Shown one piece after another: positions 10,003 to 22,421 of a stretch of DNA of 60,000 nt (its first letter is position 1; the number at the start of each line of letters is the position of its first letter). The translations under genes and the position numbers were made by a program. The notes under the pieces were generated by a model. That model had not been told where the DNA came from, did not search any database, and was given only the letters and a program-made list of their open reading frames with translations. Source of the stretch: Bugula neritina (lineage: Eukaryota > Bryozoa > Gymnolaemata > Cheilostomatida > Bugulidae); the NCBI GenBank assembly GCA_964035545.1, contig OZ037768.1:18953700-19013699 (forward strand), in the 5' to 3' direction.

Positions 10003-13000
10003 ATGGATACTCAAAGTATTAAATGGCTAAGATGGGCTTTCAACTGTAAACTTTGGAAGCCAACAGCAGCTGAATGGTTACAAGCTAATAGATGTATACA
10101 AGGGGAAGAAATGCAGCGCATTGAACGGTTCGTGTTTCAATCACCAGCTATAAGTGCAATGGTATGTTTTTATACAAGAAAATGTTTTCATCTTATCTCA
10201 TTCCATGTGATATGCAATTTCAAATAATGCATTTGTGCAAAATTTCAGCTTTAAGGTTTTTATCTATGGTGAAATTTTACTTTAGTTAGCATATTAGTAA
10301 ATTTACTATTGACAAAAGCAATATGGTTTCTGAGCTTGTTTTGTGAAAGAGAGAATGGGAGTAAATATATTTTCCTATTTTCTCTGCAGTGTATGTTAGT
10401 TGATTTGCGGTTGTTTGCATTATGTTTACATATAATAGACAACGTTCATTCATTTGCATTTTAAAAAGTTTATTTTCTAAGATGGGTGTATGCAGCTACC
10501 ACAAAAATATGTTTTATCTACTAAAATAGATAATTGATAGAGCCACTGGCTCAAGGCTAAAAAAAATTGATTTTTCACAAAAGCTTTGATATAATAGTTT
10601 TAAAAACTATGCTTTTTCTAGTTTAAGGGATAGGTATTTACAGATGTTCATCATCTCATCATCATATGTCAAGCAGGTTGACTATCACAGATCTCCGTCT
10701 GCCATTCGTACACATTCTCTATAGCTCATTTTGCTCCAGTCTTTGATATTTTCCATCCATATGACTCCAGGCCTCTCTTTCCTTTGATCTTTGCTTTTAA
10801 TATAGTTCTTTGAATACCATTGTTTCTTATCAAATTTTCAAAATATTGGCATTTTCATTGTACATTAGATTTGATGATTAATCTTTTTATATTTTACATT
10901 TTTACATCTTCATTAGTTTTGTGTTGTGTCCAATATACTCTCATCATTCTTCTACTCACACACTCATTCCTTTAAGTGTGGTCATATAGAAGAATGATGA
11001 AAGTATCCTAGACACAGCACAAAACTAATGAATATATATTATACAGATGTTCATTATATCATATTTGCACCTATACTTGTATATCTTTATAGTCTTTGGA
11101 TTGTCTAAATCTTGTGTTACTCAGGTAGGCAGGCTATTGTTACGGAAAAGTATACAGACTGTTACAAACTTAGAGAACAAGTCAATACACTTTCTTAGAA
11201 CCACCGAGGGTCGACCTTATTTAAAGGATGGAAATGATTTAGATGTAAATGTTTCACATCATGGTGATTGGGTAAGTCCGGTTAGTGTTAGTAATACATA
11301 AGGTTCATCTAATGTAAATACCCTGCATACTGAGCCAAGGCCCAACTGTAGATTTTTTTACACAATTTCTTTGAAAAGAATTGTTGTGGCTGATGAATCA
11401 TACTATAATATTTAGTAGTTTTTTTTTAATATCTTTCATTGTAGTAATTATATGTCCTATATGATATTTCTATTTGCAACAAATAATTTTGGTTGGCATA
11501 AACTGACCAAAAGAATTTTGTTAAATATTTTTTTGTAAATTTTTACTCAAGCATTCACATGGAATATAATTAATTAATTATATTCAATTGTTCTAATAGT
11601 TGATTAATTAATGAATCACAGTATGCTAAAGAGGGCAGGCAACTACTGATGCTTATAGCAGTCTGCATGACTTGGTGTACTTCAAATAGGACTTTTATAC
11701 CTTTGAGAAAAACTGCTTCAGCTATGAAGGAATTTATAGTGCACTTTTATTAGATGCATTTTGCTTACCGTAATGGGCACATTTTGCTATAGTGATAATA
11801 GAAAGTAATTTCATTGAATGGGAGGTTTCTAGTAATAATCAAAAATATGTTTTTTGAACTGCTTTTACAACATTAAATGACTTGCAGAATTTTTCGCAAA
11901 ACATGTTATCTTTAGAACTTTAGAAGCTGCTGGCAATCTGCTCTGTCATTTAATGAAACTACTCAATTTTAGGTGGTCTTAGCCTTAGAAAGAAATCAGG
12001 AAGTAGGAATTGATGTCATGTCTCTGAACCGTCCGATAAACATTTCTATAGAAGAATATTTCCACCTGATGCGCAGGCAGTTCACACCCAGTGAGTGGGA
12101 GCAGATCAAATCAGCAGACAACTCCCTACATGAGTTTTACAGGTGCTCATAATTCTATATGACTTGTTATATTTCACACAGCAGGTGCTTGTTGGTGACA
12201 GCTTAATTACATCTCCTCATTTTTAGAAGCTTATAGCACTACTTGTATTTAACATGGTATTGTAAGGTATTCACCAGAAAAACTATAGGGTTCAAGCCAA
12301 AGCCCTCACGAAATGTTTAATTTAAGAAGTCAAGCCAACACCTCCTTTAAGATTGTCTGCTTTCAGTTGTATTGTGTTGGAGTATTTGCTTGTTTTTGTT
12401 AACTTTCATTTGCAATGAATTTGATATTGCATTTTGAACATACTCTATATGCCATGTGTATAGGTTCTGGTGCCTGAAGGAAAGTTATGTGAAGGCCACT
12501 GGAGTGGGACTCAATTTAGATTTGCAAAAGATTAGCTTCCAAGTAAAAGGTAGATACTAAGGTTTTCTTTTGTTGTGAAGCTTTCTGAATATTGAAACGT
12601 TGACGTACATGGCATTAAGTGATTTTATAGCAATCATTTGTTATAACAAGATAAGAAAAAAAAACTGCTTCTAAATGTTCTTTTTCTCAGTTTCAGATTG
12701 TCTGATTGTAGAAAAGCTGTCTGCCGACTGCTCTGTGATCTCTACAGAGATGAGACTGGATGGTTCTGTTGAGGCCAGTGACTGGCTGTTTGAGGAGAAG
12801 TTGCTGGACTCCAACCACTGTGTAGCTGTTTGCACCAACCCTAGTCCTAGTTCCCTGAGTGTCAGTGCGGTTGGCTCTTCTACAGCCCATTCACTGGATA
12901 ACTATGATACTCTTCAGACTAATCATAGACAAAAGTCGTTTACAGTAATCCCAATATCTGACCTTCTTTCACTAGAAACTATAAACTTTAATGTTGGCAT

Positions 13001-13046
13001 GGATACCTGGAATAATTTTAATAATAAAACCTTTTCTTCCAGGTGA
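10003..13046 (+). CDS. AASDHPPT: 4'-phosphopantetheinyl transferase (AASDHPPT/Sfp type), 5 exons
   Basis: Exons: 10003-10161, 11125-11271, 11973-12142, 12464-12549, 12691-13046; all introns are GT..AG and the join stays in frame to 305 aa (human protein is about 309). The enzyme moves phosphopantetheine from CoA to a serine of carrier domains (fatty acid synthase, mitochondrial ACP, aminoadipate semialdehyde dehydrogenase) in the cytosol. Exon 1 has the family N-terminus (WAFNCKLWKPTAAEWLQA, EEMQRIERFVF). Exon 2 carries GRLLLRK and the CoA-side VNVSHHGDW. Exon 3 carries the metal-binding VGID (D116) and exon 4 WCLKESYVK (E165, K169), the two signature motifs of the superfamily. The ATG at 10003 is chosen because the upstream in-frame codon at 9994 is TTG. 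The exon 3 donor (AG/GTGCTC) is weak but needed by homology. Confidence 0.95.
10911..11030. repeat. Imperfect palindrome in AASDHPPT intron 1
   Basis: Arms of 44 bp (10911-10954 and 10987-11030) match at about 39 positions as inverted repeats around a 32-nt spacer. It looks like a fold-back element or the rearranged end of an older repeat that starts near 10640. Confidence 0.8.
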
Positions 13047-14568
13047 TAGGGTTTTACCTGTTTTGTAGTCATTGTGTAAAGTCCAACCTGTTGGGTTTTA
13101 TTAATTGGGAATATTTTTTTTAAATTATGAAAATTAAAGTTATCAAAAGATTTGCTTACAGCAAATTGAATAATGATATTTTTATTAGCTTCAGTTTTAT
13201 TTTGTCGTATGGATCCTAGTTTTTTTACAAACCTTTTTTTGCTGGAAGTTCTCACTAAAATACAAATGCTACATCTTTGTGCATTTTAAATTTTTGCCAT
13301 TATAAAGAACACAAGTTAGTGAAAAGATATGTACACAATGACCTACATTGTTACCTATAATATAATATAATATTTACTTCTACGATCTAAACTAATGATG
13401 TGGGGCTCATTCAAGTTAAACGAAGTTCTCTTTAATATTTCAACTTCAAACAGTATCTAGCACCATGCTGGTCACTTTCTTTAGAATCTTGGCTTGATTC
13501 TGAATTTAAATATTGAAGTTATGGAGACATACTTCAGTTGAAGGATGTGAATAAAGTACATTCAGGCTAGGCCACCGAAAAAAATTAATGAATTTCCACA
13601 AATCGCTAGGTAATGGATTTGTTTCATAGAAGCTGTTAATGCTAGCAGTATCAGTTACAATATTCATACTGTTTAAACTGCATTACCCTGTCACTAATAA
13701 CAATATTCATAATATTATATGAAAATTTAAATTATAATATAATTTAAATTTTAGTCCCTGATACTGAAAATAAATTGAGATAGATTTTGTAACCATATAT
13801 TTTTGGAAAAATAGAAAAAACACTTTCAGTCAACAACTTTCAAGCAAAAACAAGATTAACAGCACTATTTACATAGACACAAAAACAGCAATATTGTTGA
13901 GGGTGCACAAAAACAGCCCAGGATGGAAGATGAGGTTGAAAAACCAACTTTGATAGTGAATAAAACAGCTAAATTTACTGGCTTATTTCAACTTGTTTAA
14001 ACCAAGAGCTGTACCACGAGACTAGCTCCAGAAAGTGGTTCATGTTATAAAATAGAAAATATCAAAATCAAATGAAAAACTAATAAGGCCTCAGAAAAAA
14101 ACTATTTAGAGCCTAAAACTGCAAGGTAATTTAAATCAATTTTGAATGAGCTTAGTGTTACAGATTTTAAATTTGAGATTTAAAAGTTAAAAAATTTGTA
14201 ATTAGGCACATGTCAGAAATTAGAGAGAAGACAACTTGTGGGCAGATCTATGCCACAAAATATATTAATATAATATAATAATAATAATATATTATGCATT
14301 TATATGCGTGTGGGCGTGTGTATAAATTTCCCGAAAAACTATGCAATATTTGGATTTAAGAAAGATATATCCTGTAAAATTAATTAGTAATTTATAAATA
14401 AAATTCAGGCAATCAAAGTGATTCAAGATATGTTGCACAATATTATAGTATATAACTATCACAGTGTATAAAAATAAAACTATGAATATATTAATTTCTA
14501 TATAAGAAAGAATTTACTCAAAAACATCGAAAGTGCTCAACAGAGAACACTACGGGAAAGAATATTGT
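13047..14568. other. Intergenic region between two convergent genes
   Basis: AT-rich 1.5 kb separating the 3' ends of AASDHPPT (+) and the BBE-like gene (-). Simple repeats occur near 13355-13375 and 14265-14295. No domain-bearing ORF is seen. Confidence 0.6.
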
Positions 14569-17500
14569 TCAGTATAGAAGAAAGATTAGTAAGAGCAGGT
14601 AGAGAGATATCTTATACTGAGTAGCATTGCTCCCAACACACTGTTTACAGGTGAAGTCATTATCAGGGTCATACTTTCTCTTGATGTCAAGGAGTCGGTC
14701 ATAGTTACTTTGTCCCCAAAACTCTTCTTGCCATTCACCAGGATCAAGCGTGTCGTCACACTCACTGAAATACTGACCCTTGGCAGCCACAGTGTTTTTT
14801 ATAATTGCTCCATACCCTGAAAAGGCAACGGTTTTTGTTATTCATATGGTGCAAGTCTGTTCAATATCCTTGGGAGACTATAGTATAGAGGGCATTAGAA
14901 CTCATTAATGTACCAGAGCAGAGCTGGTTGAGGGGGTAACTCTAAAATATGCACAACAAACAGACTTCGGGCGTCAATCATCTGCTATTATTAATCAAAG
15001 AATTATTTGGTTACACAGGATTACTTTGCTCAACAGCATGATGTGATGGCTCACGGGGTTACTAATAATAGAAAAGGGGGAATTATTATTTCCCTCCTTA
15101 GCAGTCTGGATTAAGTCACGGCCTGCGCAGGATAGTGGCACGACCTTATCGAGCCCTCCAATCAGAAGAGACCTTGACTGTATTACTGGGAATAGTTAGT
15201 TCCCGCGTTAGTTAGTTATGACCGGTTAGGCAAGCAATGAACACTTGTGTAAACGGTGATTGTATTCTTTGTCTGGATTATTTAGTTACTATTATATCAT
15301 TCGCATCAAATATATTGTATTATTATTACGTGAGAAACCTGTGAAATCTATGCATTCTCTGGCGCATTGAATTAAGTAGAATCTACACTAATACCCACAA
15401 CAAGATTATACTAAAGTATAACAATATATACATGAGACATACCTGGCAGAAAGTTAAAAGAATAATTTAACCAAAATTCATAGAACAAACTTCAATAAAT
15501 AACTAGTGCACAAATGTACTACTGCAATTTGGATAATAAACAGTGTTTCAGCAACAACGATACATCTACTGAACGACATAATTTAGATGATACTGATCAA
15601 TCTTTGATAAGCCTTACTTTTCACTTGACGAGCATTTCCACCATAAGCTATAGTCCACATTGCATTCCGGAATAATGGATTTACTGCTGTAGCTCCACTG
15701 GAGGTGTTTCTTGTTTGACCTTACGATGCAGAAAAAAAGTTATAATTTTAGCATATTTACTTCATGCACATGTGGCAGTGAAATTAGAACTACTTAGTTG
15801 CTACATAAGTTTTCAACACTAAACCTAAATACATTTGCAGATATTGATAGGTTTAGTCTATATGACTAATTACAAAATGTGTTATTTATATTAATTTAAT
15901 ATCTAACTTATTACAATTAAAATAAAAAAAGTAAGATTATATCATTTATTGAAAAATACAGTGAAAATTATATCCCCACAAAGCCTTCTGCAACTATTTA
16001 AACCAAGTCCCTACATAATCCCAGCATAAACAACTTAGCTCAGATAGAATTTCATCAACACTGTCACAATATATTACCTCCCAGTCTGATGTAGGTGGCA
16101 GACATGGGACTTTGAGCACGGAATGAGGCAGCGTTGAGATTCGATTCTTTTTTGATGAAGTCTTCATTATACTCGGAGCTGGTTAAAAACGTTCCATCCA
16201 TATCCTGAATAAAAATACACTTTATTTATTATATATTATACATTATATATAATAAATAATACACACACATATAATATATGCAGATATTTTACTACAATGT
16301 CCTGATTAAAAATGTACTTAATTTATCATATATAACATATAAATTATAAATATATACTTGTGTGCGTGTATGACTAAAAAATGATTAAATTAATATAATA
16401 TAAGTGGGTCACAGCCAACACTCACCACTTCCTGGTATGTTATGTTGGGTAGAGTCTTCACATACTCATAGAATGTACTGTACTCAGTGAGTGAACAGGG
16501 CCCTGAGAGAAGGTACTCCGATAATTTATCAGACTCAGCTTCCAGTTTGTCAAACCATCTCTGATTTTCTTCAACCGCACCCCAATGGTGGAACACGTAC
16601 TGCAACACAATGGTGGAACACATACTGCAACACAAATGTTGACTTCACTGCATTATTCTGAAAAGACTTTGTACACAACAACCACTTGCCTGACAGAAGT
16701 CATAAACTACTGTTTATGCTTCAGAGATCTGCAAAATTTGCTTATCTTACCAGAGCATAAGCCGCCATTTTACAGGACGGAAATGTGGTATAGCACGTTG
16801 TTCCCGTTAAAAGATATCCACCAAACTCTTCAGGTAAATCTTGCATAACACTGTTCATTCCATTCTTTATTTCTTTCAATGATTTGCCTGGTTGAGCTAT
16901 AATTAGACATATATCTATTAATCAAGAAAAAACACCACTGACACATCTAATTGTAATTTCCTCACCTTTATAATGTATTACAAGAGAGCACCACAAATAC
17001 ATTTAATAATTTCTCCACATAGCTATAATGCGCTACATCTATCATGACAACAGCACAATATAACTCAGTTTTTTCAGCACTTAAAAATGATTATGATGTA
17101 GAAAATCTCAGCTTCTATAAACTGCCAAATTCTTTTTCTATATCTGACCTACAAGATGGCACTCTGCCCTCATTGCATGGCTGTTTGACCAACTCCCATA
17201 TACATACACCAACAAGCTTGCAGTAGAAGAGATAACAACTTGGGGAAACTTACTAACTGTGCTAAAGCTACATATGTATAGAGTATGCTTGCTAGGTGGT
17301 AAATGCAGCTTGTATTTTATAAGAGTTACGACTCCAAAAGTTCCACCACCACCTCCACGAGCTGCCCAAAATAGGTCTGTGTCATCAGATGTTGTAATCT
17401 GAAATACAAAGATGTCAGTAAGTTTGCTCAACTTTTTCCACATATTAAAATAATAGTATTATTTGAAGCTTCAACCCTTACAGTTCCGTTGATGTACTGT

Positions 17501-20328
17501 TTGTAAGTGCCATCTTTGGTGAGAGTAACTAGAGAGAGGTCAGCAAGCACCATCTGTAGCATTAGAACTTGATCCACGCCCAAACCAAGTTTTGGGGACA
17601 CTGGTGAGTGGCCCCCACCCAACATCCACCCTGTCACGGAGACACTAGGCTCAGCTCCACCCATTACAATGCGGTTCACTTCGTCAGCCTATAAGCAACA
17701 AGAAGTGCTAAAAGTGTTCCATTGAGAAAAATACAAATACACAAAACTTTAATCTAATAAAAGCTACTCTTCCAAAATAAAACTTTAAAAATTCCCGACA
17801 TATTTCACTTATGCAGCATTAAAAATTCATATATATATATATTCTAGACTATGTATAAGAATACATAGTTTCACATAAAACAGAGTTAGAATTTTTATGA
17901 TGGCATTTTACTTTACAATGATTTCAAAACTATTCAAACACTCATTGCTATGACGACTACCTGGTTCTAAACAATCTAATCAAAACTTCATTCCTGTTCA
18001 AAGTAAATTCTAATATTGAGAAAGGTATTCTATAAAACCGTTAACAGCACCCTAGAATCACATTGGTGTGGCTGATTACGATTAAGATCCCAAACTCTTT
18101 AACACATGGAAAACTACACACCAAGATTGGCATGGCGTGTTTTTGGCCGCTCTTTTGTGATAATGAGTAAATAAAATTAGTACAAACACCGAACAAAATT
18201 TCAACAGCTCATTACTAGAGTCTACATGTTGTAGAGAGAAAAGTATATTAATTTTCTAGATGTTGCCTGGCAACACATTAGTTGATAAAAATATAGAGGG
18301 TACGCAGTAACTTTCTTGGATACTGAAACTCCTCACAGTACTCACAGCTTTGTACGCCTGCAGCCACCAGACCCCAGGTTCGACAGTCATGCATCCTGAA
18401 GAATGCTCTGGACAACTGAGATTCGTTGATATTTCGTCCATGTAGGCAACACTCAACAGCAGGCAGCCTGGTGCAATATTCCTTCCAATGAATTCGTGCC
18501 CTGCGTTGGAAAGAATTCCTTACTTTTGTCATATTGATCAACTGCATGGAACTAATACGGTCAGCTTCTTAGAGGCTGAAAATTTATTGTAGTAAAAATA
18601 TCCATTGCTGGCTTTATTTTGACAGGTGAATTTTATTACTACCACTTCCCATCTGTCTAAAAATATTATCCTGGAATACCAAGTTCGATGTTGGGGTTAT
18701 GCAAGCATTTATCCTACATAATAGAAACCCAGCTGACTTTTGATTGGACCGGAACATGCTACAAATTATTTCCATGGATAGGATTAGAAAACAGGATTTT
18801 TAATTTTGATGTCACAATAAAAACTTTAGCCGAAAAAATATCCTTAATAAGACTATCAAACGTGTCATGCCACGTATATGTCCAATAAACTTTACTTAGA
18901 GTTATACATTAGGAGAAATTAGAGAAAAATTTTAAAATTGATGTGAAGCAGATTTGGTCAAACAAAAGGGTTGTTCAAGTGTAAGTGACTGTATAATAAA
19001 ATATCCTCAGCTGCATTCACACATGACACTAATTGAAGCAATTTCTTACCAGAGGAAATGATCTTTAAATTTAAGTTGTAATCCTGAGAGAATTTGACTA
19101 CAGCCTGTACATGGCTTGAAGTTCTAACATACACTACGGCTCCAGGTGTTTCGCTGATTCTTCGGTTGAGTACCAAGTTACTGGCTTCAGCCCAGCCACC
19201 ATCCCCTGTGTACAACAAACTGTACAACATACTGTTGAGTGTATAACATACTGTTGAGTGTACAACATACTGTTGAGTGTACAACATACTGTTGAGTGTA
19301 CAACATACTGTTGAGTGTATAACATACTGTTGAGTGTATAACATACTGTTGAGTGTATAACAAACTGTTGAGTGTATAACATACTGTTGAGTGTATAACA
19401 TACTGTTGAGTGTATAACAAACTGTTGAGTGTATAACATACTGTTGAGTATATAACAAGCTGTATGTAGTTTGAGTCTCACTGCTGCTGCCTAAACTCCA
19501 GTTACAAGTCAAGTAATAAACTACCATGATAATCATAATAATATTTCAGGAGCAGCTACATATTATGTTGTAACAAAAACAACATGCAGGTAGTTAGACT
19601 TTCTTGGCAATTATTTTCAGGATTAATCTTAATTTATTAGTTGAGACATTCCAGACTGTAAAACTGAAAAATGTTGGTAGTCGAACCAACTTAGTTGCAA
19701 AACAAAATTCAAAAGACAGCAGAACAATGTGAGTAGCATATCAACTGATGAAATGACATAACATGTGTCACTAGGTGGCAGGAGAAACAGAATAAACTAC
19801 GTAAATAGTATATTCAACAAAATAGGAACAAAATATTTGTATATATTTAGTTCAGATATTTGATTAATTTAGTGTTTAGCAAAAATCAAGAAGCGCATAA
19901 TTTTATGAGAGAAAAATACTTTCAAAAGATCGAAAAAACATTCAACCAGAATTTCACCAAGAACAGAATATAAACTAAGTAGATGGATAACTGAATATAT
20001 GGCTCATTTTACTTAATTTAGTACACACAATATACCTCTAGCTTCTAGTTATTTTTCACAGTTTAGCAGCCAATGTATATAGCTTATTGCATTAAACTGT
20101 TAACATATTAACAGATGTATAAACAACTATCAGATTACAGCAATTATTACCTCTTGTGATAATTTCTATAGATGGGTTTTGTATTCGTAGGTCATCAAAA
20201 TCAGCAAGAGTTGGCCAGCAAGAGTCTTCAGGAGTGCAATAACTTCTGGGGGAAAACTCTTGACCCATGACCAAAGCACTTGATAGCAACAGAATCCATG
20301 TCGCTATGGTAGACAACTCCTGGGCCAT
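14569..20328 (-). CDS. Secreted BBE-type FAD-linked oxidoreductase, 10 exons
   Basis: Exons in transcript order: 20328-20151, 19205-19050, 18500-18346, 17688-17482, 17398-17254, 16896-16751, 16599-16426, 16204-16078, 15719-15618, 14816-14569. The join is in frame to 545 aa with GT..AG throughout. Residues 1-22 form a signal peptide (WILLLSSALVMG). The PCMH FAD-binding domain includes IISSGHEFIGRN; H113 fits the 8-alpha-histidyl FAD attachment residue. Next come EPGVWWLQAYKAV, GWMLGGGHSP and DDTDLFWAARGGGGGTFG. The C-terminal BBE domain (FWGQSNYDRLLDIKRKYDPDNDF) ends the fold. The Cys that makes the second flavin bond in bicovalent members is E176 here (GGAEPSVSV), so one covalent bond is expected. 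A C-terminal NAT site plus hydrophobic tail (YLLLLIFLLY) could be a GPI signal or a membrane anchor. Substrate unknown. Confidence 0.93.
15052..15412. other. Possible solo LTR or other insertion in intron 9 of the BBE-like gene
   Basis: A block of less AT-rich sequence starting TGTGATGG and ending CCCACAACA breaks the AT-rich intron. TG..CA ends are present, but no matching duplication flanks exactly these ends (CATGA left, AGATT right), so this is only a candidate. Confidence 0.3.
16205..16400. repeat. Partial tandem duplication in intron 7 including the 3' splice site
   Basis: TCCTGAATAAAAATACACTT (16202) recurs as TCCTGATTAAAAATGTACTT (about 16299), each followed by an AT-rich tail and then a TG/CA-rich end. 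On the minus strand the second copy holds a decoy acceptor-like ATCAG about 97 bp upstream of the real one. Confidence 0.6.
16584..16633. repeat. 25-bp tandem duplication spanning the exon 7 acceptor
   Basis: Two copies of a 25-bp unit (16584-16608 and 16609-16633) differ at one base. Each contains TTGTGTTGCAG/TA on the minus strand, so two equivalent 3' splice sites lie 25 nt apart. Only the inner one (exon starting at 16599) keeps the frame. Confidence 0.9.
19227..19454. repeat. Minisatellite of 12 x 19 bp in intron 1 of the BBE-like gene
   Basis: Twelve units of ACATACTGTTGAGTGTAYA with a few point variants run without a gap. They start 21 bp from the exon 2 acceptor. On the minus strand each unit reads CACTCAACAG/TATGT, a sequence shaped like a 3' splice site. 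ORFs of 192, 115 and 77 aa over this block are repeat read-through. Confidence 0.95.
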
Positions 20329-21590
20329 TTCTGTACCACAACAAAGTGAGAAATCAAAACGATATGGAGAACAGAATGAAAAACTCAAATACCTAACCAG
20401 GGTTGAAAGCCAGGTTATTATGAAAAGTATACAATAAATTAAGTTAACAATGACCATTGGTTACACTGGGAAATGCTTGCAGATTTTAATGAGATTTTAG
20501 TAAATCCCATTTGTGACAATGTATTGGGATAAAACATTTCAGGTAGATCAAACTGCATAGTGCATAGAATAGTATATTATTCTAATGATTGCTATTGTTT
20601 GAAGAAATGCATGTAGGTGGGTATTGACCACAGTGTTCAATTTCATCACAGGATAAAAACCATGAACCAAAAAGCTAAGTGGGAAAAGGTTTACATTTCG
20701 AGGTAAGTGCAGTAATGAAGAAATTGAGAAAAGCCTGTGTTCTAGATTAGAAATGTAGCATAAGGAGTTATGTTCCTACAAGAACTTCAACCGTGCCCCA
20801 AACCAAAATTTAATAATGAAACTAAAGAACTTAGGCTATCTCAATTTTTCCACTACTGCTCCTAAATGTACATTTCAACCAGCACCACACCAAGTAAAAT
20901 AACAATCTCTGAGACCTGTTATAAAAGTGTGGTAAGAATAATTGCTAGAAAGATAAAACTTTCTAGCATTAGTTTCATATAGAGTTTAGTTTTTAAATAT
21001 ACTAGAACTGAAGTTATAAGCTAAGCAGTTCATCACTAGCTTAATATAATATTTTACTGAATTAAAAATGAGTTGATATAAGTTAAATGTTTGCCCCACC
21101 TTCTATAAGGAGAGCTTGTAGAGTCTAGCCACCAGTTGTGTTCCCCAACTTCAGTGTGAGCTAGCAATTGAAATTCAACTCACTTATGTAGCTAGGATAC
21201 TGAAAAACAAGTTGCATTGGACTAGTAATATTTGCATATAAAACATCACATGAGCAGTCTTATGCATGCATGCGGTTTACTGAGCAGTCAATAACTAATA
21301 TCATGTGAGTGGCTGAATGTTTAGAAAGAATACCTGAATACAATACATTAACATAAGCTATTCATATTGACAAAGTCATATGACTATGCTGTGGAAAACG
21401 TGACTATAATTAGCTGTAACATGACCAACTGAATATTGCACATAAGACTATGTGTGGATGTACATACAAACACATATGTTAATTTTAGTATTTAATTGTA
21501 AAGTCTTTCCTGCTGACTTGTGAACAATTATCTAGACAAAATATTTTCATTTGCACAGGGTACAACATAATCTTATTAACTTCAACTAAA
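20329..21590. other. Upstream region of the BBE-like gene, no other gene seen
   Basis: About 1.26 kb of AT-rich DNA. Promoter and 5' untranslated parts of the minus-strand gene should lie here, but no element can be named from sequence alone. Confidence 0.5.
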
Positions 21591-22076
21591 ATGAAGAGTG
21601 TTTGTTGCCAACCCCTTCTCCCTATACTTATACTAGTACAACTACCTATGTTTGCGGGTAATCCATTGAAATACCAGGATAGGAAAGTGGCCTTCAGTGA
21701 GGCTTACAACCTCTCCAAGAGCTCAACAGGGCAAAAAAGGCTAAAACTAAGGCAGTATGTAGATGGCAGAGCCTACAAGGTTATTCAGGGCTTTTACAGA
21801 CAAAAAACAGAAAATTTCTGAGGCAGCTTGGGCTAAACTAGACGATGGATATGGGAAAGGGAAAAAGTAAGAGATACGTACTTAGACAAACTCAAAAACT
21901 GGCCAAAAAAACAGGGAGATGCAGGAGCCTTAGGAGACTTTATTGATTGGCTTGAATCAGTTGACGGCCATGATGCAGACATCAATCCCAACACAAAAGC
22001 AGCTAATAAGAAGGTAATAGTAAAAATCCCAAATAAACTCAGGGATAGGTGGGCTGACGAATACACTAGATTATAA
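21591..22076 (+). pseudogene. BEL/Pao retrotransposon gag fragment (DUF1759-like)
   Basis: The frame from ATG 21591 reads VQLPMFAGNPLKYQDRKVAF and LRQYVDGRAYKVIQGF, matching the typical LPxFxGxPLxW..F and L..yl.G.A...I.G order of Pao-type Gag (DUF1759). After the stop near 21821 another frame carries EAAWAKLDDGYGKGK, and after a shift near 21868 a third carries YLDKLKNWPKKQGDAGALGD, IDWLESVDG and a basic segment up to TRL at about 22073. Protease, RT and LTRs are not seen nearby. This is a short, frameshifted relic. Confidence 0.75.
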
Positions 22077-22184
22077 AGGGATACCGAGAGAGTTCCTCCG
22101 CTAAAAAGTTTGTCAAATTCCCATCGCACCACTATGATATAGCCCAGAAGTCTTTACAAACACACACCACACGCACACACATAT

Positions 22185-22421
22185 CAGGGTTGGGGTCAAT
22201 TGCATATGAATATAATTAATTACAATTACACTTTTATACATCAATTACAAATTACATTCAATTACTTGAAAAAATGTAATTGGTCCAGCACCTCGACTAG
22301 CTTCGCTATTGTGCATATGGACCCTCATCACTGATTTTTTTCTATTTTTCAACCTATGACATAAACTACTATTTGATGAAAATACAAACAAACAAACAAA
22401 CAAATTACAATTACCCCAACC

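Noticed and set aside
19206-19460. CRISPR-like regular repeat array
   Set aside because: Units are contiguous without unique spacers and lie in a eukaryotic intron; it is a minisatellite.
18958-19536. 192-aa minus-strand ORF with repeats of about 19 residues
   Set aside because: Read-through of the 19-bp minisatellite into exon 2 of the BBE-like gene. The exon's true start is the acceptor at 19205/19206.
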